A stretch of 34,222 nucleotides of DNA from Paenimyroides marinum (GCF_900108395.1 NZ_FNXE01000003.1:97259-131480), one strand, 5' to 3'. Positions 25,220-34,017 are shown, counted from the first letter of the stretch. Translations and numbers: made by a program. Notes: generated by a model not told the origin, from the letters alone.

Positions 25220-27916
25220 ATGAAGAAATTTTTACTTTTTATTACAATCCTTGTTTCAGGTATCGTCATGGGGCAGAGTGCAGTACCTTCCAATAACAAT
25301 TATACTGAAATCTCCACTAATTACAGTGCAGAACTGGGCAGTGGAAATTTTGTATACCGTGTTCCGTTATTTAATATAGAAACAATGAACCCTGATTTCA
25401 ACTTGCAGGGGAACCGATATTACAACGCACAGGCGGCTTCATCAATTTATACGTCTAATAACACCATTAGGGGATGGAGCAACGATTATTCACCAAACAT
25501 TTACCGAAAAATTAATAACTCTTTCTGGGATGAAAGTTATTACAGGGTCAACAGTGCCGACGTATATGGTGACGGTGAACCTTATGAGAAACCAGAACGG
25601 GCCGGCGATACCTTTCACATTAACATGTTTGGTATAAAAGCCTCTTTTACTTTAAAATACCACGATAATAATACCATAACGGTTGATTTTGACGAAAGTA
25701 ACGCATATCTTGAGGTAATACCGGATTATACCATGTCTTCCGGGGCGGGAGATGCGAAAATCATCAACCTTTTGGGATTTACGATAAAGGACGGTGATGG
25801 TTTTACGTATCTTTTTAACCTTCCGGAAGAATCACAGTTCAAACCGTTCTTCGGTCCCTTACTGTCTCAATTCCTTCCCCTGCTGAACCTTGCGGTAGAT
25901 AATACTTCCGGATCCGGATACAACACTTATAAAAGTAGCTTTCTTTTGACCAATATTGCGGATAAATACGGACGTTCGTTGGTACAATACCACTATAACA
26001 GTGATCCGGCAACAAATCAGGAGGGTATTGTTTATAACCGCCAAAATATCGATTATATAGATGTTGTAAACAAGGCGAAAATAGATTTTGACAATGGTAT
26101 ATCTATCAGTGATTATAAAAACCAGTTAATCCAAAAGATTGAACATGGACCGGTCCTCTTAATGTTTTATGACCGGAACAACCAATTGGTCAAGAGCTAT
26201 AATTTTATTTATAATCCGAAGGCATCCTCATCATCAGTCAATGTTTATGGCAATCATCTTAAAACAGGTCATTGCGTAAATCCCTTAGCAAATTCATGGG
26301 CATATGACAACTCCGTACAGAATTACACCGCCGGATTGCTAAAAACCATCAGGCTTCCCGAAAAAGGTAAAATCGATATCGAATACGAAACCAATACATA
26401 TACCCTTGCTGATCTTGGAGAAAAGTTCAACCAGCTCAATTATGAATATATTGAAGTCCCCGTAACATATAATTCATCTAATGCCACGTATTCTTTTTCG
26501 TTCGGAACCCTTGCCGGTGGATCTGACGAAGGATATTACGTCCAGTTCAAGTCTACCTTATATACCGACCCGGTGTTAAAGGATGAAGAGGGAAATCCTT
26601 TAAGGGTGTATCCCGGTTTGCAGATATTCCGTTCTGATGGCAGCATACGGGAAGGATTTGGATACGAAGACCAGTGTGAATATGGGCAAAGGGCTGAAGG
26701 AACCTATACCAACCAGACAGTGGTGTTGCACCGACATGCAGGAACGCCGGCGAATATTTCAAATGTAAAGGTGTACAAAAAAACACTCAAGCCCCAAAAC
26801 GAATGGATCAACTATTGTTTCGGTCCTTCGGTACGGGTAAAAAAAATAACCAATACCGACCATACCGGTACGGTGGTTAATGAAAAAAGCTACTCCTACC
26901 AGGATCCGACAAATCCTAAAATTAGCTCGGGAGTTGTTTACGACTACCGGTGGTTCGCGTATCAAAATAATTTCTTTCCGATTTTTTACAGGTATATTAC
27001 AGAGGAGGAAACCGGCAAAGGTAAGACCGTTTATCAGATGAACATGGATACTTCTAAAATTGTAGCTATAGCGCAAGACTATAATTACCAGCCAAAAAAC
27101 ATCTGGAAATACGATGAATCAGGTCAGTTAAAGGAACACCTTAGCAACGAATTCGAATATTTTTCAAAGCACCAAAGAGTGAGAAAAACAACTTCGATTC
27201 TTAAATCTTATGAAGGAACGGCATTTAAAACCACCACTACCGAAAACGTACTGGATACTATTTCCATGCTGCCGGTTTACAACAAAATTGCGGAGGAAAG
27301 TATCGGTCAGACGTTTATTGAACAATATACCAACCAAAAGCTGGGCAATGCCTTTTACCGCACGGCTGTTGAAAAAACCAAAAATAGCGCGGCATTGAAC
27401 AAAAGTACCTTTACCTACCAGCAGCAGGGTACCACACAGGCATACAACCTTAAAACGGTATCGGTAGCCAAGGAAAACCGCCCGCTGGAAGTGGAAAAAG
27501 AAGTGACCCTTACCGACAATTACGGGAACGTACTGGAATACAAAACCAAAGACGGCATGGTAGTATCTCAGATCTGGGGGTATAATGATTCCAAACTGGT
27601 GGCGGAGTTGAAGAATATACCGTATGCGAACATTACCGCAAATGCTTCTTCAACGCTTACAGCTATAAAAACACATTCGGCAGGAGCCGCTTTTAACGAG
27701 GCAAACCTGACAACCGCGCTGAACAGCCTGCGTACTGTGTTCCCTAATGCTTTTGTAACCACCTATACCTACAAACCACTGGTGGGCATCAGTACCGTTA
27801 CCGATGCCAACGGACGCAAGGAAACCTACCAGTACGACAGTGCCAACCGCCTGTACCGCGTACTGAACCACGAGGGGCTGGTTATAAAAGAATACACTTA
27901 TAACATTAAAAACTAA
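25220..27916 (+). CDS. Secreted RHS/YD-repeat-type protein, putative first half of a split Rhs shell
   Basis: This 898-residue protein has a signal peptide (MKKFLLFITILVSGIVMGQ). The N-terminus (YSAELGSGNFVYRVPLFNIE, LQGNRYYNAQ) resembles the opening beta domain of Rhs and TcB-like proteins. The middle is beta-rich and unassigned. The last part has YD-type strands (LTDNYGNVLEYKTKDGMVV, VTDANGRKETYQYDSANRL, HEGLVIKEYTYN). It carries neither a T9SS sorting domain nor a toxin tip. It starts two bases after the propeller gene and ends seven bases before the DUF6443/Rhs gene, so the three are co-translated. I infer, without structural proof, that it packs with the next protein, as TcB does with TcC. 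Confidence 0.75.
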   Translation: MKKFLLFITILVSGIVMGQSAVPSNNNYTEISTNYSAELGSGNFVYRVPLFNIETMNPDFNLQGNRYYNAQAASSIYTSNNTIRGWSNDYSPNIYRKINNSFWDESYYRVNSADVYGDGEPYEKPERAGDTFHINMFGIKASFTLKYHDNNTITVDFDESNAYLEVIPDYTMSSGAGDAKIINLLGFTIKDGDGFTYLFNLPEESQFKPFFGPLLSQFLPLLNLAVDNTSGSGYNTYKSSFLLTNIADKYGRSLVQYHYNSDPATNQEGIVYNRQNIDYIDVVNKAKIDFDNGISISDYKNQLIQKIEHGPVLLMFYDRNNQLVKSYNFIYNPKASSSSVNVYGNHLKTGHCVNPLANSWAYDNSVQNYTAGLLKTIRLPEKGKIDIEYETNTYTLADLGEKFNQLNYEYIEVPVTYNSSNATYSFSFGTLAGGSDEGYYVQFKSTLYTDPVLKDEEGNPLRVYPGLQIFRSDGSIREGFGYEDQCEYGQRAEGTYTNQTVVLHRHAGTPANISNVKVYKKTLKPQNEWINYCFGPSVRVKKITNTDHTGTVVNEKSYSYQDPTNPKISSGVVYDYRWFAYQNNFFPIFYRYITEEETGKGKTVYQMNMDTSKIVAIAQDYNYQPKNIWKYDESGQLKEHLSNEFEYFSKHQRVRKTTSILKSYEGTAFKTTTTENVLDTISMLPVYNKIAEESIGQTFIEQYTNQKLGNAFYRTAVEKTKNSAALNKSTFTYQQQGTTQAYNLKTVSVAKENRPLEVEKEVTLTDNYGNVLEYKTKDGMVVSQIWGYNDSKLVAELKNIPYANITANASSTLTAIKTHSAGAAFNEANLTTALNSLRTVFPNAFVTTYTYKPLVGISTVTDANGRKETYQYDSANRLYRVLNHEGLVIKEYTYNIKN

Positions 27917-27923
27917 AAGCACC

Positions 27924-30900
27924 ATGAAAACACGCGATCTATTTACGGTATTTATGCTGTGCACGGGTGCTTTGGGCTTTGCACAGACCGCTACACAGAA
28001 CTACACCATTGAAACCATCTATAAAGAAGGACGGAACCCTTCGGGAAACTATACACCCAATGCGGGCGATTTTGTTACCGTTACCTATTACGACGGTCTG
28101 GGACGCCCCATACAGCAGATACAGAAAAACGCTTCGCCGGTAGATAATAAGAACGTCATAACCCACATTGAGTATGAGAAAAACATAGGGCAGACCAGAC
28201 AATACCTGCCGTACACGGCAACGGGAGGCAACACAAATTACATATCCGACGCAAAGCAGCAAACACTGGACTATTATACCACGTATAACGAATACACGGA
28301 AAACCCTTACAGCGAAACCCGTTATGAAGCAGCACCCAACGGGCGGGTAACCGAAGAGGGCGCACCCGGTTATGACTGGAGCATCAGCGTATATGAAGGC
28401 TACGGTGTACCGCAGGACGAACGCAATACGATCCGCTACACCTACGCTTTTAATACCGCAACCGAGGTTAAAAAGTTTGACGTAGTCAGCAGCTGGAATG
28501 CCACACGCGAACTCTATACCAACACCATTGCACAAAACGGCAACTACCCGGCAAACAGTTTAAAGAAGACCATTACCAAAAACGAAAACTGGAAATCGGC
28601 GGACGGTAAAAACAATACCACCGAAGAATTTACGGGAGCGGACGGCAAAGCGGTTCTAAAGCGGACGTATAATGCCGGTGTGGCACACGATACCTACTAC
28701 GTGTATGATTTTTACGGCAACCTTGCCTATGTAATACCGCCACTGGCAAACGGTTCGGTAACAACAACCAATTTAAACAACCTTTGCTACCAGTACCTGT
28801 ACGACGACAAAAACCGTTTGGTAGAAAAGAAACTTCCGCAAAAGGGCTGGGAGTTTATCGTGTACGACAAAGCCGACCGCATCGTGATGACCGGACCTGT
28901 AAACAACCCGTTCAGCACGTCGGCAACACCGGGCTGGATCGTTACCAAATACGACAATATGGGGCGTACCCTGTACACCGGTTACTACAGCGGGCACACC
29001 GTTACAAGTGCCAACCGCAAGGCAATAAAAACCACCATTTATGCACAGGCAGACAACAACGAGGCAAAAACAACGGCAAACACGACCATAAACGGGATTA
29101 CCACCCGCTACACCAACAGTAAATTCCCTACGGCGATCAACCTGCTTACGGTGAATTATTACGATAATTACGATTTTCCCAACGCACCGTCATCGTTTCC
29201 TGCGGTGCAGGGCGTAACGCCTGTACAGAGCGTAAAAGGGCTGGCAACGGGCAGCTGGACACGGGTGGTAACCACCCCTTCGGAACAAAAAGCCGATGTG
29301 TCCTATACGCTGTACAACAGCAAATACCAGCCTTTGCGTACCTATACTGCCAACTATCTGGGAGGTTACATACAGACTGACAATGTGCTTACTTTTAAGG
29401 GCGTACCCACAAAAACCATTACCACCCAAAAGAAAGATGCGGCGGCAACGGTATTGACCGTGACCAATAATTACACTTATGACCACAGGGAACGGCTGAA
29501 AACCCATACCCAGCAGATCAACGGCGGTACGGCGAAGCTGATTGCCGAAAACACCTACGACGAACTGGGGGTGCTTATTACCAAAAAAGTAGGTAATACA
29601 ACAGCCGTGCCTTTACAGAAAGTTGATTACACGTATAATATACGCGGCTGGCTGACGGGTATAAACAATCCCGACTATTACCATGAGGATACGGAAAACG
29701 ACCTGTTTGATTTTAAGATCAACTATATAGGAGGTGCCGGAGAAGGCAGGTATCAGTATAACGGCAATATACACGATGTGATCAGCCGTACCAAAACCGA
29801 TAATGTGATAAGGGGTTATGCCCATTATTACGACGACCTGAACCGTTTGGTACAGGCAAAAGGGCTTTACTATGAAAAAGGAGGCTGGATGATGGGTGTA
29901 AATGAGGACGAATCATACGGCGAAGCTTTAAGCTACGACAAAAACGGCAACATTTTAACGGTGAACCGCAGTGGTGAGCTGGTAAGCGGACAACCCGTGG
30001 AAATTGATGACCTGACCTATACCTACACCGCCAACCAGCTGCAAACGGTGACCGATGCCACCAACAACCCTTCAGGGTTTAACGACGGCAATACCACCGG
30101 AGCCGATTACACTTACGATACGTTTGGCAATTTAAAAACCGACAAAAACAAGGGGATTACGGGCATTGTTTACAACCATTTAAACCTGCCGGTAGAAATT
30201 ACCTTGGCCGCAGGCAAAATAAACTATACCTACGATGCCACGGGTAACAAGGTGAAAAAGGTAGTAACCCCAACAAGTGGTACGGTGCAAACCACCGATT
30301 ACCTGTATGGTTTCCAGTATTTAAACGGAGTATTACAGTTTTTTCCGCATGCCGAAGGTTATGTAAAACCAAACGGAACAAATTCGTATCTTTACGTGTA
30401 CCAATACAAAGATCATCTTGGAAACGTACGCTTAAGCTATGCAGATTGCGACGGTAACGGAACAATAAATCCTGCTACCGAGATATTAGAAGAAAATAAC
30501 TATTACCCATTTGGGTTACAGCACCAAGGGTATAACGATATTGCTAACAGTAACCGAAGCGAAGCAGCCGAACAGTATAAGTACAATGGTAAAGAGTATG
30601 AAGATAGTTTTGGGCTGAATATGTACGAGTACGGCGCACGTAATTATGATCCTGCTGTTGGTAGATTTTTTAATATGGATAATTATGCTGAGAAGTTCTT
30701 GGATATGACCCCATACCAATATGCTGGTAATACACCAACGTACTTTATAGATGAAAATGGAGAGTATATTTATGTGTATGATAAAGGAATTAAATATAAG
30801 TTTGATAATGGAACCTTATATGCACCTGCTGAAGATGGTGGATGGGAAGAACACACACCAGCAGCAGGAAGTTTTTTAGACAGTGTCTTTACAGAGTTAA

Positions 30901-31487
30901 AATCAATGTATGAATTCTCTACAGGCGGTAGCGGTGGAGGAAATGGCGAAGCAGGAAACTCTTTTAGCAGTTGGTTTATAGGCTTATTTAATAATGATAA
31001 TATAAATGCATATATAAAGCAAGAAAGTAGTAAAGCAAAAATGAAAGGTGCATTTGAACAGAATGGATTTGTTTATTTAGATTTTGAAACTATAGAAAAA
31101 AGAGCAAAAGCGTACACTACTAATGCTAAGTTTGAACAGATAGATTTATTTTTAGTAATAGCTCATGAACTAGCACATGCTTTATCTTATAATCTTATAA
31201 ATGAAAAAGTAAGAAAAGCAGAATGGTTTAAAGTTCCTGGGCAAACAATAATAATAGATGAATTTTTTGCAGTAGGTATTGAAAATTACTTTAGAGCAGA
31301 AAGACAATCTACTCCTATTAGAACACATTACCTAGGTAAAGGATTTGATGATACAACATTTCAAAAATCCCGAATATATGATCAAAATAAGAATACTGGA
31401 CAGTTTGAAATGACAACACAAGCACTTAATATTTTTAATAATTATAAAAAAAGTTTACAACATAAAGGAATACAATGGAAAGATTAA
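27924..31487 (+). CDS. DUF6443/Rhs polymorphic toxin with C-terminal zinc metallopeptidase tip (NleD/M91-like)
   Basis: This 1187-residue protein has a signal peptide (MKTRDLFTVFMLCTGALGFAQ), a DUF6443-type N-terminal region (about 25-170; VTYYDGLGRPIQQIQKNASP), many YD repeats (such as YDDLNRLVQAKG, YTYDTFGNLKTD, YTYDATGNKVKK) and the Rhs core end (DHLGNVRLSY from residue 830, NNYYPFGLQHQGYN, YKYNGKEYEDSFGLN, YGARNYDPAVGRFFNMD). The usual DPxGL boundary is replaced by IDENGE near residue 943. The tip (about 944-1187) has a Gly-rich linker (about 999-1012), then HELAH (1081-1085), a candidate third ligand at Glu1113 (DEFFAVGIEN), and PIRTHYLG. This matches NleD-like M91 effectors. GC content falls from about 53% (28381-28440) to about 23% (31141-31200) within the gene, a mark of tip exchange. 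Confidence 0.88.
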   Translation: MKTRDLFTVFMLCTGALGFAQTATQNYTIETIYKEGRNPSGNYTPNAGDFVTVTYYDGLGRPIQQIQKNASPVDNKNVITHIEYEKNIGQTRQYLPYTATGGNTNYISDAKQQTLDYYTTYNEYTENPYSETRYEAAPNGRVTEEGAPGYDWSISVYEGYGVPQDERNTIRYTYAFNTATEVKKFDVVSSWNATRELYTNTIAQNGNYPANSLKKTITKNENWKSADGKNNTTEEFTGADGKAVLKRTYNAGVAHDTYYVYDFYGNLAYVIPPLANGSVTTTNLNNLCYQYLYDDKNRLVEKKLPQKGWEFIVYDKADRIVMTGPVNNPFSTSATPGWIVTKYDNMGRTLYTGYYSGHTVTSANRKAIKTTIYAQADNNEAKTTANTTINGITTRYTNSKFPTAINLLTVNYYDNYDFPNAPSSFPAVQGVTPVQSVKGLATGSWTRVVTTPSEQKADVSYTLYNSKYQPLRTYTANYLGGYIQTDNVLTFKGVPTKTITTQKKDAAATVLTVTNNYTYDHRERLKTHTQQINGGTAKLIAENTYDELGVLITKKVGNTTAVPLQKVDYTYNIRGWLTGINNPDYYHEDTENDLFDFKINYIGGAGEGRYQYNGNIHDVISRTKTDNVIRGYAHYYDDLNRLVQAKGLYYEKGGWMMGVNEDESYGEALSYDKNGNILTVNRSGELVSGQPVEIDDLTYTYTANQLQTVTDATNNPSGFNDGNTTGADYTYDTFGNLKTDKNKGITGIVYNHLNLPVEITLAAGKINYTYDATGNKVKKVVTPTSGTVQTTDYLYGFQYLNGVLQFFPHAEGYVKPNGTNSYLYVYQYKDHLGNVRLSYADCDGNGTINPATEILEENNYYPFGLQHQGYNDIANSNRSEAAEQYKYNGKEYEDSFGLNMYEYGARNYDPAVGRFFNMDNYAEKFLDMTPYQYAGNTPTYFIDENGEYIYVYDKGIKYKFDNGTLYAPAEDGGWEEHTPAAGSFLDSVFTELKSMYEFSTGGSGGGNGEAGNSFSSWFIGLFNNDNINAYIKQESSKAKMKGAFEQNGFVYLDFETIEKRAKAYTTNAKFEQIDLFLVIAHELAHALSYNLINEKVRKAEWFKVPGQTIIIDEFFAVGIENYFRAERQSTPIRTHYLGKGFDDTTFQKSRIYDQNKNTGQFEMTTQALNIFNNYKKSLQHKGIQWKD

Positions 31488-32011
31488 ATAGAATAGGACT
31501 TATAATTATACTATTTACATTAGTAAGTAGTTGCTCTGCTTCTTATAAATTCAATAGAGAAATTAAAAAACTAGATAAAGAAAATAATTTAGCAAACTTA
31601 AAAGCAAACAAAAAGTTTCTTAAAACTATAAGCCAAGAATTAAAGAATACAAATCATATCTTTTATAAGATACGCCCCTTGTATTCATATAATAGTTTTG
31701 AAGGTTGGAATGCGGTTATATTTGATGAAGATAACCACAAAGTTTATAAAGTAGATTGTGATAATAGAATGCAAAATTTTCGAATAAACGATACTCTTTA
31801 TGATTACGATGAAAAATACAATCAATTTGTTTATGACTTATTCAAAAATGAATCCTGTGATACTCTACAAATTTTATCAAAAAAAAATACAAGTCAATTT
31901 ATTGATGAAACATTTTACGACGTGAATCTAAAAACGAAATTAAGCAGAGTTTGTAAGTTTGAAGAAATCTTATATTTTAATCAACTGTATGAGGAAAAAT
32001 ATGGTTATTAA
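31475..32011 (+). CDS. Putative immunity lipoprotein for the Rhs metallopeptidase
   Basis: This 178-residue protein starts with a lipoprotein signal (lipobox VSSC, Cys20), then a Lys/Glu-rich helix and a beta-rich part. Its ATG lies inside the end of the toxin gene (13-base overlap), and its low GC and codon use match the toxin tip rather than the Rhs core, so the two travelled together. Position and coupling are typical of immunity proteins. I do not recognise the family. Membrane anchoring suggests the metallopeptidase is neutralised in the cell envelope rather than in the cytoplasm, which is an inference. Confidence 0.65.
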   Translation: MERLNRIGLIIILFTLVSSCSASYKFNREIKKLDKENNLANLKANKKFLKTISQELKNTNHIFYKIRPLYSYNSFEGWNAVIFDEDNHKVYKVDCDNRMQNFRINDTLYDYDEKYNQFVYDLFKNESCDTLQILSKKNTSQFIDETFYDVNLKTKLSRVCKFEEILYFNQLYEEKYGY

Positions 32012-32114
32012 TAATTAAACCATGGTAATGGGTAATGTTCCAGATTTAGTGACGCCCTTAAAAGCATATTAAATCGCTGAAATACAAATCGTTTTATAGA
32101 TTTTAATTACTAAA

Positions 32115-32140
32115 AACAGACAGGCAAATGCCTGTCTGTT
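32115..32140. terminator. Perfect hairpin after the immunity gene
   Basis: AACAGACAGGC (32115-32125) and GCCTGTCTGTT (32130-32140) form a perfect 11-base inverted repeat with an AAAT loop. A T-run follows on the minus strand (GTTTTTAG) but only GTGTGTC on the plus strand. It may weakly end the Rhs operon, or be a scar of recombination at the tip junction. Confidence 0.5.
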
Positions 32141-32147
32141 GTGTGTC

Positions 32148-32297
32148 AATCTGAACAACAAAGTAACCATAAACCCAGCTACCGAGATTGTAGAAGAAAC
32201 CGAGCTTGCGAGGTTCGCCGAAACCAAAATATAAAATAAAAAAACAAGGCAAAACAATTTTTACCCTTTTGGTTTAAAACACGAGGGATATAATGAA
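32148..32297 (+). pseudogene. Degenerate Rhs core remnant
   Basis: Read in the frame of the downstream orphan tip, this gives NLNNKVTINPATEIVEE. That matches the intact toxin segment GNGTINPATEILEENN at about 30469-30498. After an in-frame TAA (32232-32234) comes NNFYPFGLKHEGYNELPG, which matches NNYYPFGLQHQGYN of the intact gene. It is therefore the broken end of an older Rhs core, not a random spacer. Between 32012 and 32147 I see only a 14-codon frame from 32028 and the hairpin at 32115-32140. Confidence 0.75.
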
Positions 32298-33281
32298 TTG
32301 CCGGGTGCCGGATATAAATATAAGTTCAATAGTAAAGAGTATCAGGATGAGCTAGGATTGAATGTTACTGCCATGGACTTCAGGCAGTACGATGCTGCCC
32401 TGGGTAGGTTTTATTCAATGGATGCTCTTGCAGAAGCTTCATTTAGCTATACACCATATCATTATGGTTATAACAATCCGGTATATTGGAATGACCCTAC
32501 CGGCTTGTTATCAGATTCATTTATTGCAAGTATATGGAATAACTCTCCTGACGGAATGAATACCCATTGGGTGAATATGGGAGACTCTTTTGTAGGGAGT
32601 TATATTAACGATATTGGTTATGCTCTCGCAGTATTTTATGACGGATCTGTTGAAGAATCACTGCCTATGATGTATATGGAAGCAACAAGAGGCGGTGGTG
32701 GACATCTCAATTTTACATCATACGGAACCTATGGTTTGGGAGAAATGGTCAGAGACCATACTTATAGAAATAGTGCGTATTACCAGCATTATCGTGATGC
32801 TATGTGGAGCAAGCAGTGGGATGGATTTCAGAAAGGGCTGGATTATATTGGAATGATTCCGATAATAGGCGAACCGATAGACCTTATAAATGGTGGTATT
32901 TCGGCTATCAGGGGCGATTATGTTGCTGCAGGGTTAAGTGTTGGTGCAATGATACCAGTAGGTGGTTACCTTGCTAATGCCATAAAAATACAAAGACACC
33001 ATATCATACCACAAGCCGTTTATAAAAAAGCCGGAGCGGCAGTACAGGATGCAATGAAACTCAATGCAGGGAATAACCTGAAAAAATTACCTACACCTTT
33101 CCACGGAAACCACCCACAGTATAATAGCTACGTTACACAAAGATTGAATCAAATGCAAAATGTAACACCAGGGTCAATTCAAACTTTACAAAAAGATTTG
33201 AACGGTATGATTAATAGTGCTTATGACAATTATAAAGCTACGGGACAAAATTTAAATGATTATTTTAGACAATTTAATTGA
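32298..33281 (+). CDS. Orphan (displaced) Rhs C-terminal tip with PT-TG and AHH-type nuclease domain
   Basis: This is an open frame of 327 codons if the TTG at 32298 is used; the first in-frame ATG is 32373. It has no signal peptide and no N-terminal Rhs body, so it is probably not expressed as a full toxin. The start is the end of an Rhs core (YKYKFNSKEYQDELGLN, QYDAALGRFYSMD, YGYNNPVYWNDPTGL, a canonical DPxGL boundary). A pretoxin TG-like segment follows (about 181-215; IGMIPIIGEPIDLINGG). The nuclease part has His234-His235 in RHHIIPQ, NNLKKLP, and His269/His272 in FHGNHPQY, the pattern of the AHH branch of HNH/EndoVII nucleases. Its proposed immunity gene follows six bases later. Confidence 0.78.
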   Translation: MPGAGYKYKFNSKEYQDELGLNVTAMDFRQYDAALGRFYSMDALAEASFSYTPYHYGYNNPVYWNDPTGLLSDSFIASIWNNSPDGMNTHWVNMGDSFVGSYINDIGYALAVFYDGSVEESLPMMYMEATRGGGGHLNFTSYGTYGLGEMVRDHTYRNSAYYQHYRDAMWSKQWDGFQKGLDYIGMIPIIGEPIDLINGGISAIRGDYVAAGLSVGAMIPVGGYLANAIKIQRHHIIPQAVYKKAGAAVQDAMKLNAGNNLKKLPTPFHGNHPQYNSYVTQRLNQMQNVTPGSIQTLQKDLNGMINSAYDNYKATGQNLNDYFRQFN

Positions 33282-33287
33282 GATTAG

Positions 33288-33983
33288 ATGAAATATTATC
33301 AAATATCAGTATCAGCCGAACCCAAAGTAATTGGGGTTAATAATGGGATATATCAATTAGAAATTGATGAAAAAGCTATAGATAAAAAAGATGCGAAGTT
33401 TATTAATTTTATAGAATGGTTTAATTACAAAAATGAAAATTTCTGGAGTAAACAGGATATAGTGAAATTATTGAAAAGTCCCATTATAAAAGGTAAAATG
33501 CTAAAAAAAGCAAAAATAACTGACATAATGGGATATGCTCCTGAATACCACTGTTTACATAATATATATTCTGAAAAGTATATAGAGATAGTAAAAACCC
33601 ATGGTATTGGAGATTACAGCATTTTTGATTTTGAGATAGAAAATGTAAAAGAGAAATATTATTTGATGTTTGTAAAAACAATCACAACTCCAGAAATAAT
33701 CTTTGATAACTCAACCTTATATACAGGTCATAAGATAATGAATAATTTAAAATATTATTCAGTTGAAAATTATGAGCAGTTTAGACAACTTTTAGAAAGA
33801 GAACCATTAGTCCGTTATGAGAAAGTTGCTATTTCAAAAGAATATTATGGCAGAGATATTATATCCGTACAAGCAACAGCAGGTCATTTCTATTCTGAAA
33901 AATTAATAGATTTTTTATTAGATTGTGGTATTACAGGATTACAAGTAAGTTATAATAATTCCATTCAATTAGAATTTGTTTAA
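33288..33983 (+). CDS. Putative Imm11-like immunity protein
   Basis: This 231-residue cytoplasmic protein (no signal peptide) starts MKYYQISVSAE and has features such as YAPEYHCLHNIYSEKYIEIV and a C-terminal GITGLQVSYNNS. The MKYY start, size and position after an AHH-type tip suggest the Imm11/DUF1629 group, but I cannot confirm this by alignment. Lack of a signal peptide fits protection against a nuclease that acts in the cytoplasm. It is strongly AT-rich. An IS begins seven bases after its stop codon. Confidence 0.6.
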   Translation: MKYYQISVSAEPKVIGVNNGIYQLEIDEKAIDKKDAKFINFIEWFNYKNENFWSKQDIVKLLKSPIIKGKMLKKAKITDIMGYAPEYHCLHNIYSEKYIEIVKTHGIGDYSIFDFEIENVKEKYYLMFVKTITTPEIIFDNSTLYTGHKIMNNLKYYSVENYEQFRQLLEREPLVRYEKVAISKEYYGRDIISVQATAGHFYSEKLIDFLLDCGITGLQVSYNNSIQLEFV

Positions 33984-34017
33984 AAGAAAAGAGGCTGTCT
34001 AAAAAGTCACAAAACGC

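Noticed and set aside
27939..28535. A long open minus-strand frame (198 codons) inside the Rhs gene
   Set aside because: It lies antisense to well-supported DUF6443/YD-repeat coding sequence, has no recognisable motif, and such frames are expected opposite GC-richer coding DNA.
32028..32072. A short ORF of 14 codons as a gene
   Set aside because: It is too short, has no promoter and sits in the degenerate gap between the two toxin cassettes; noted only as a possible remnant.
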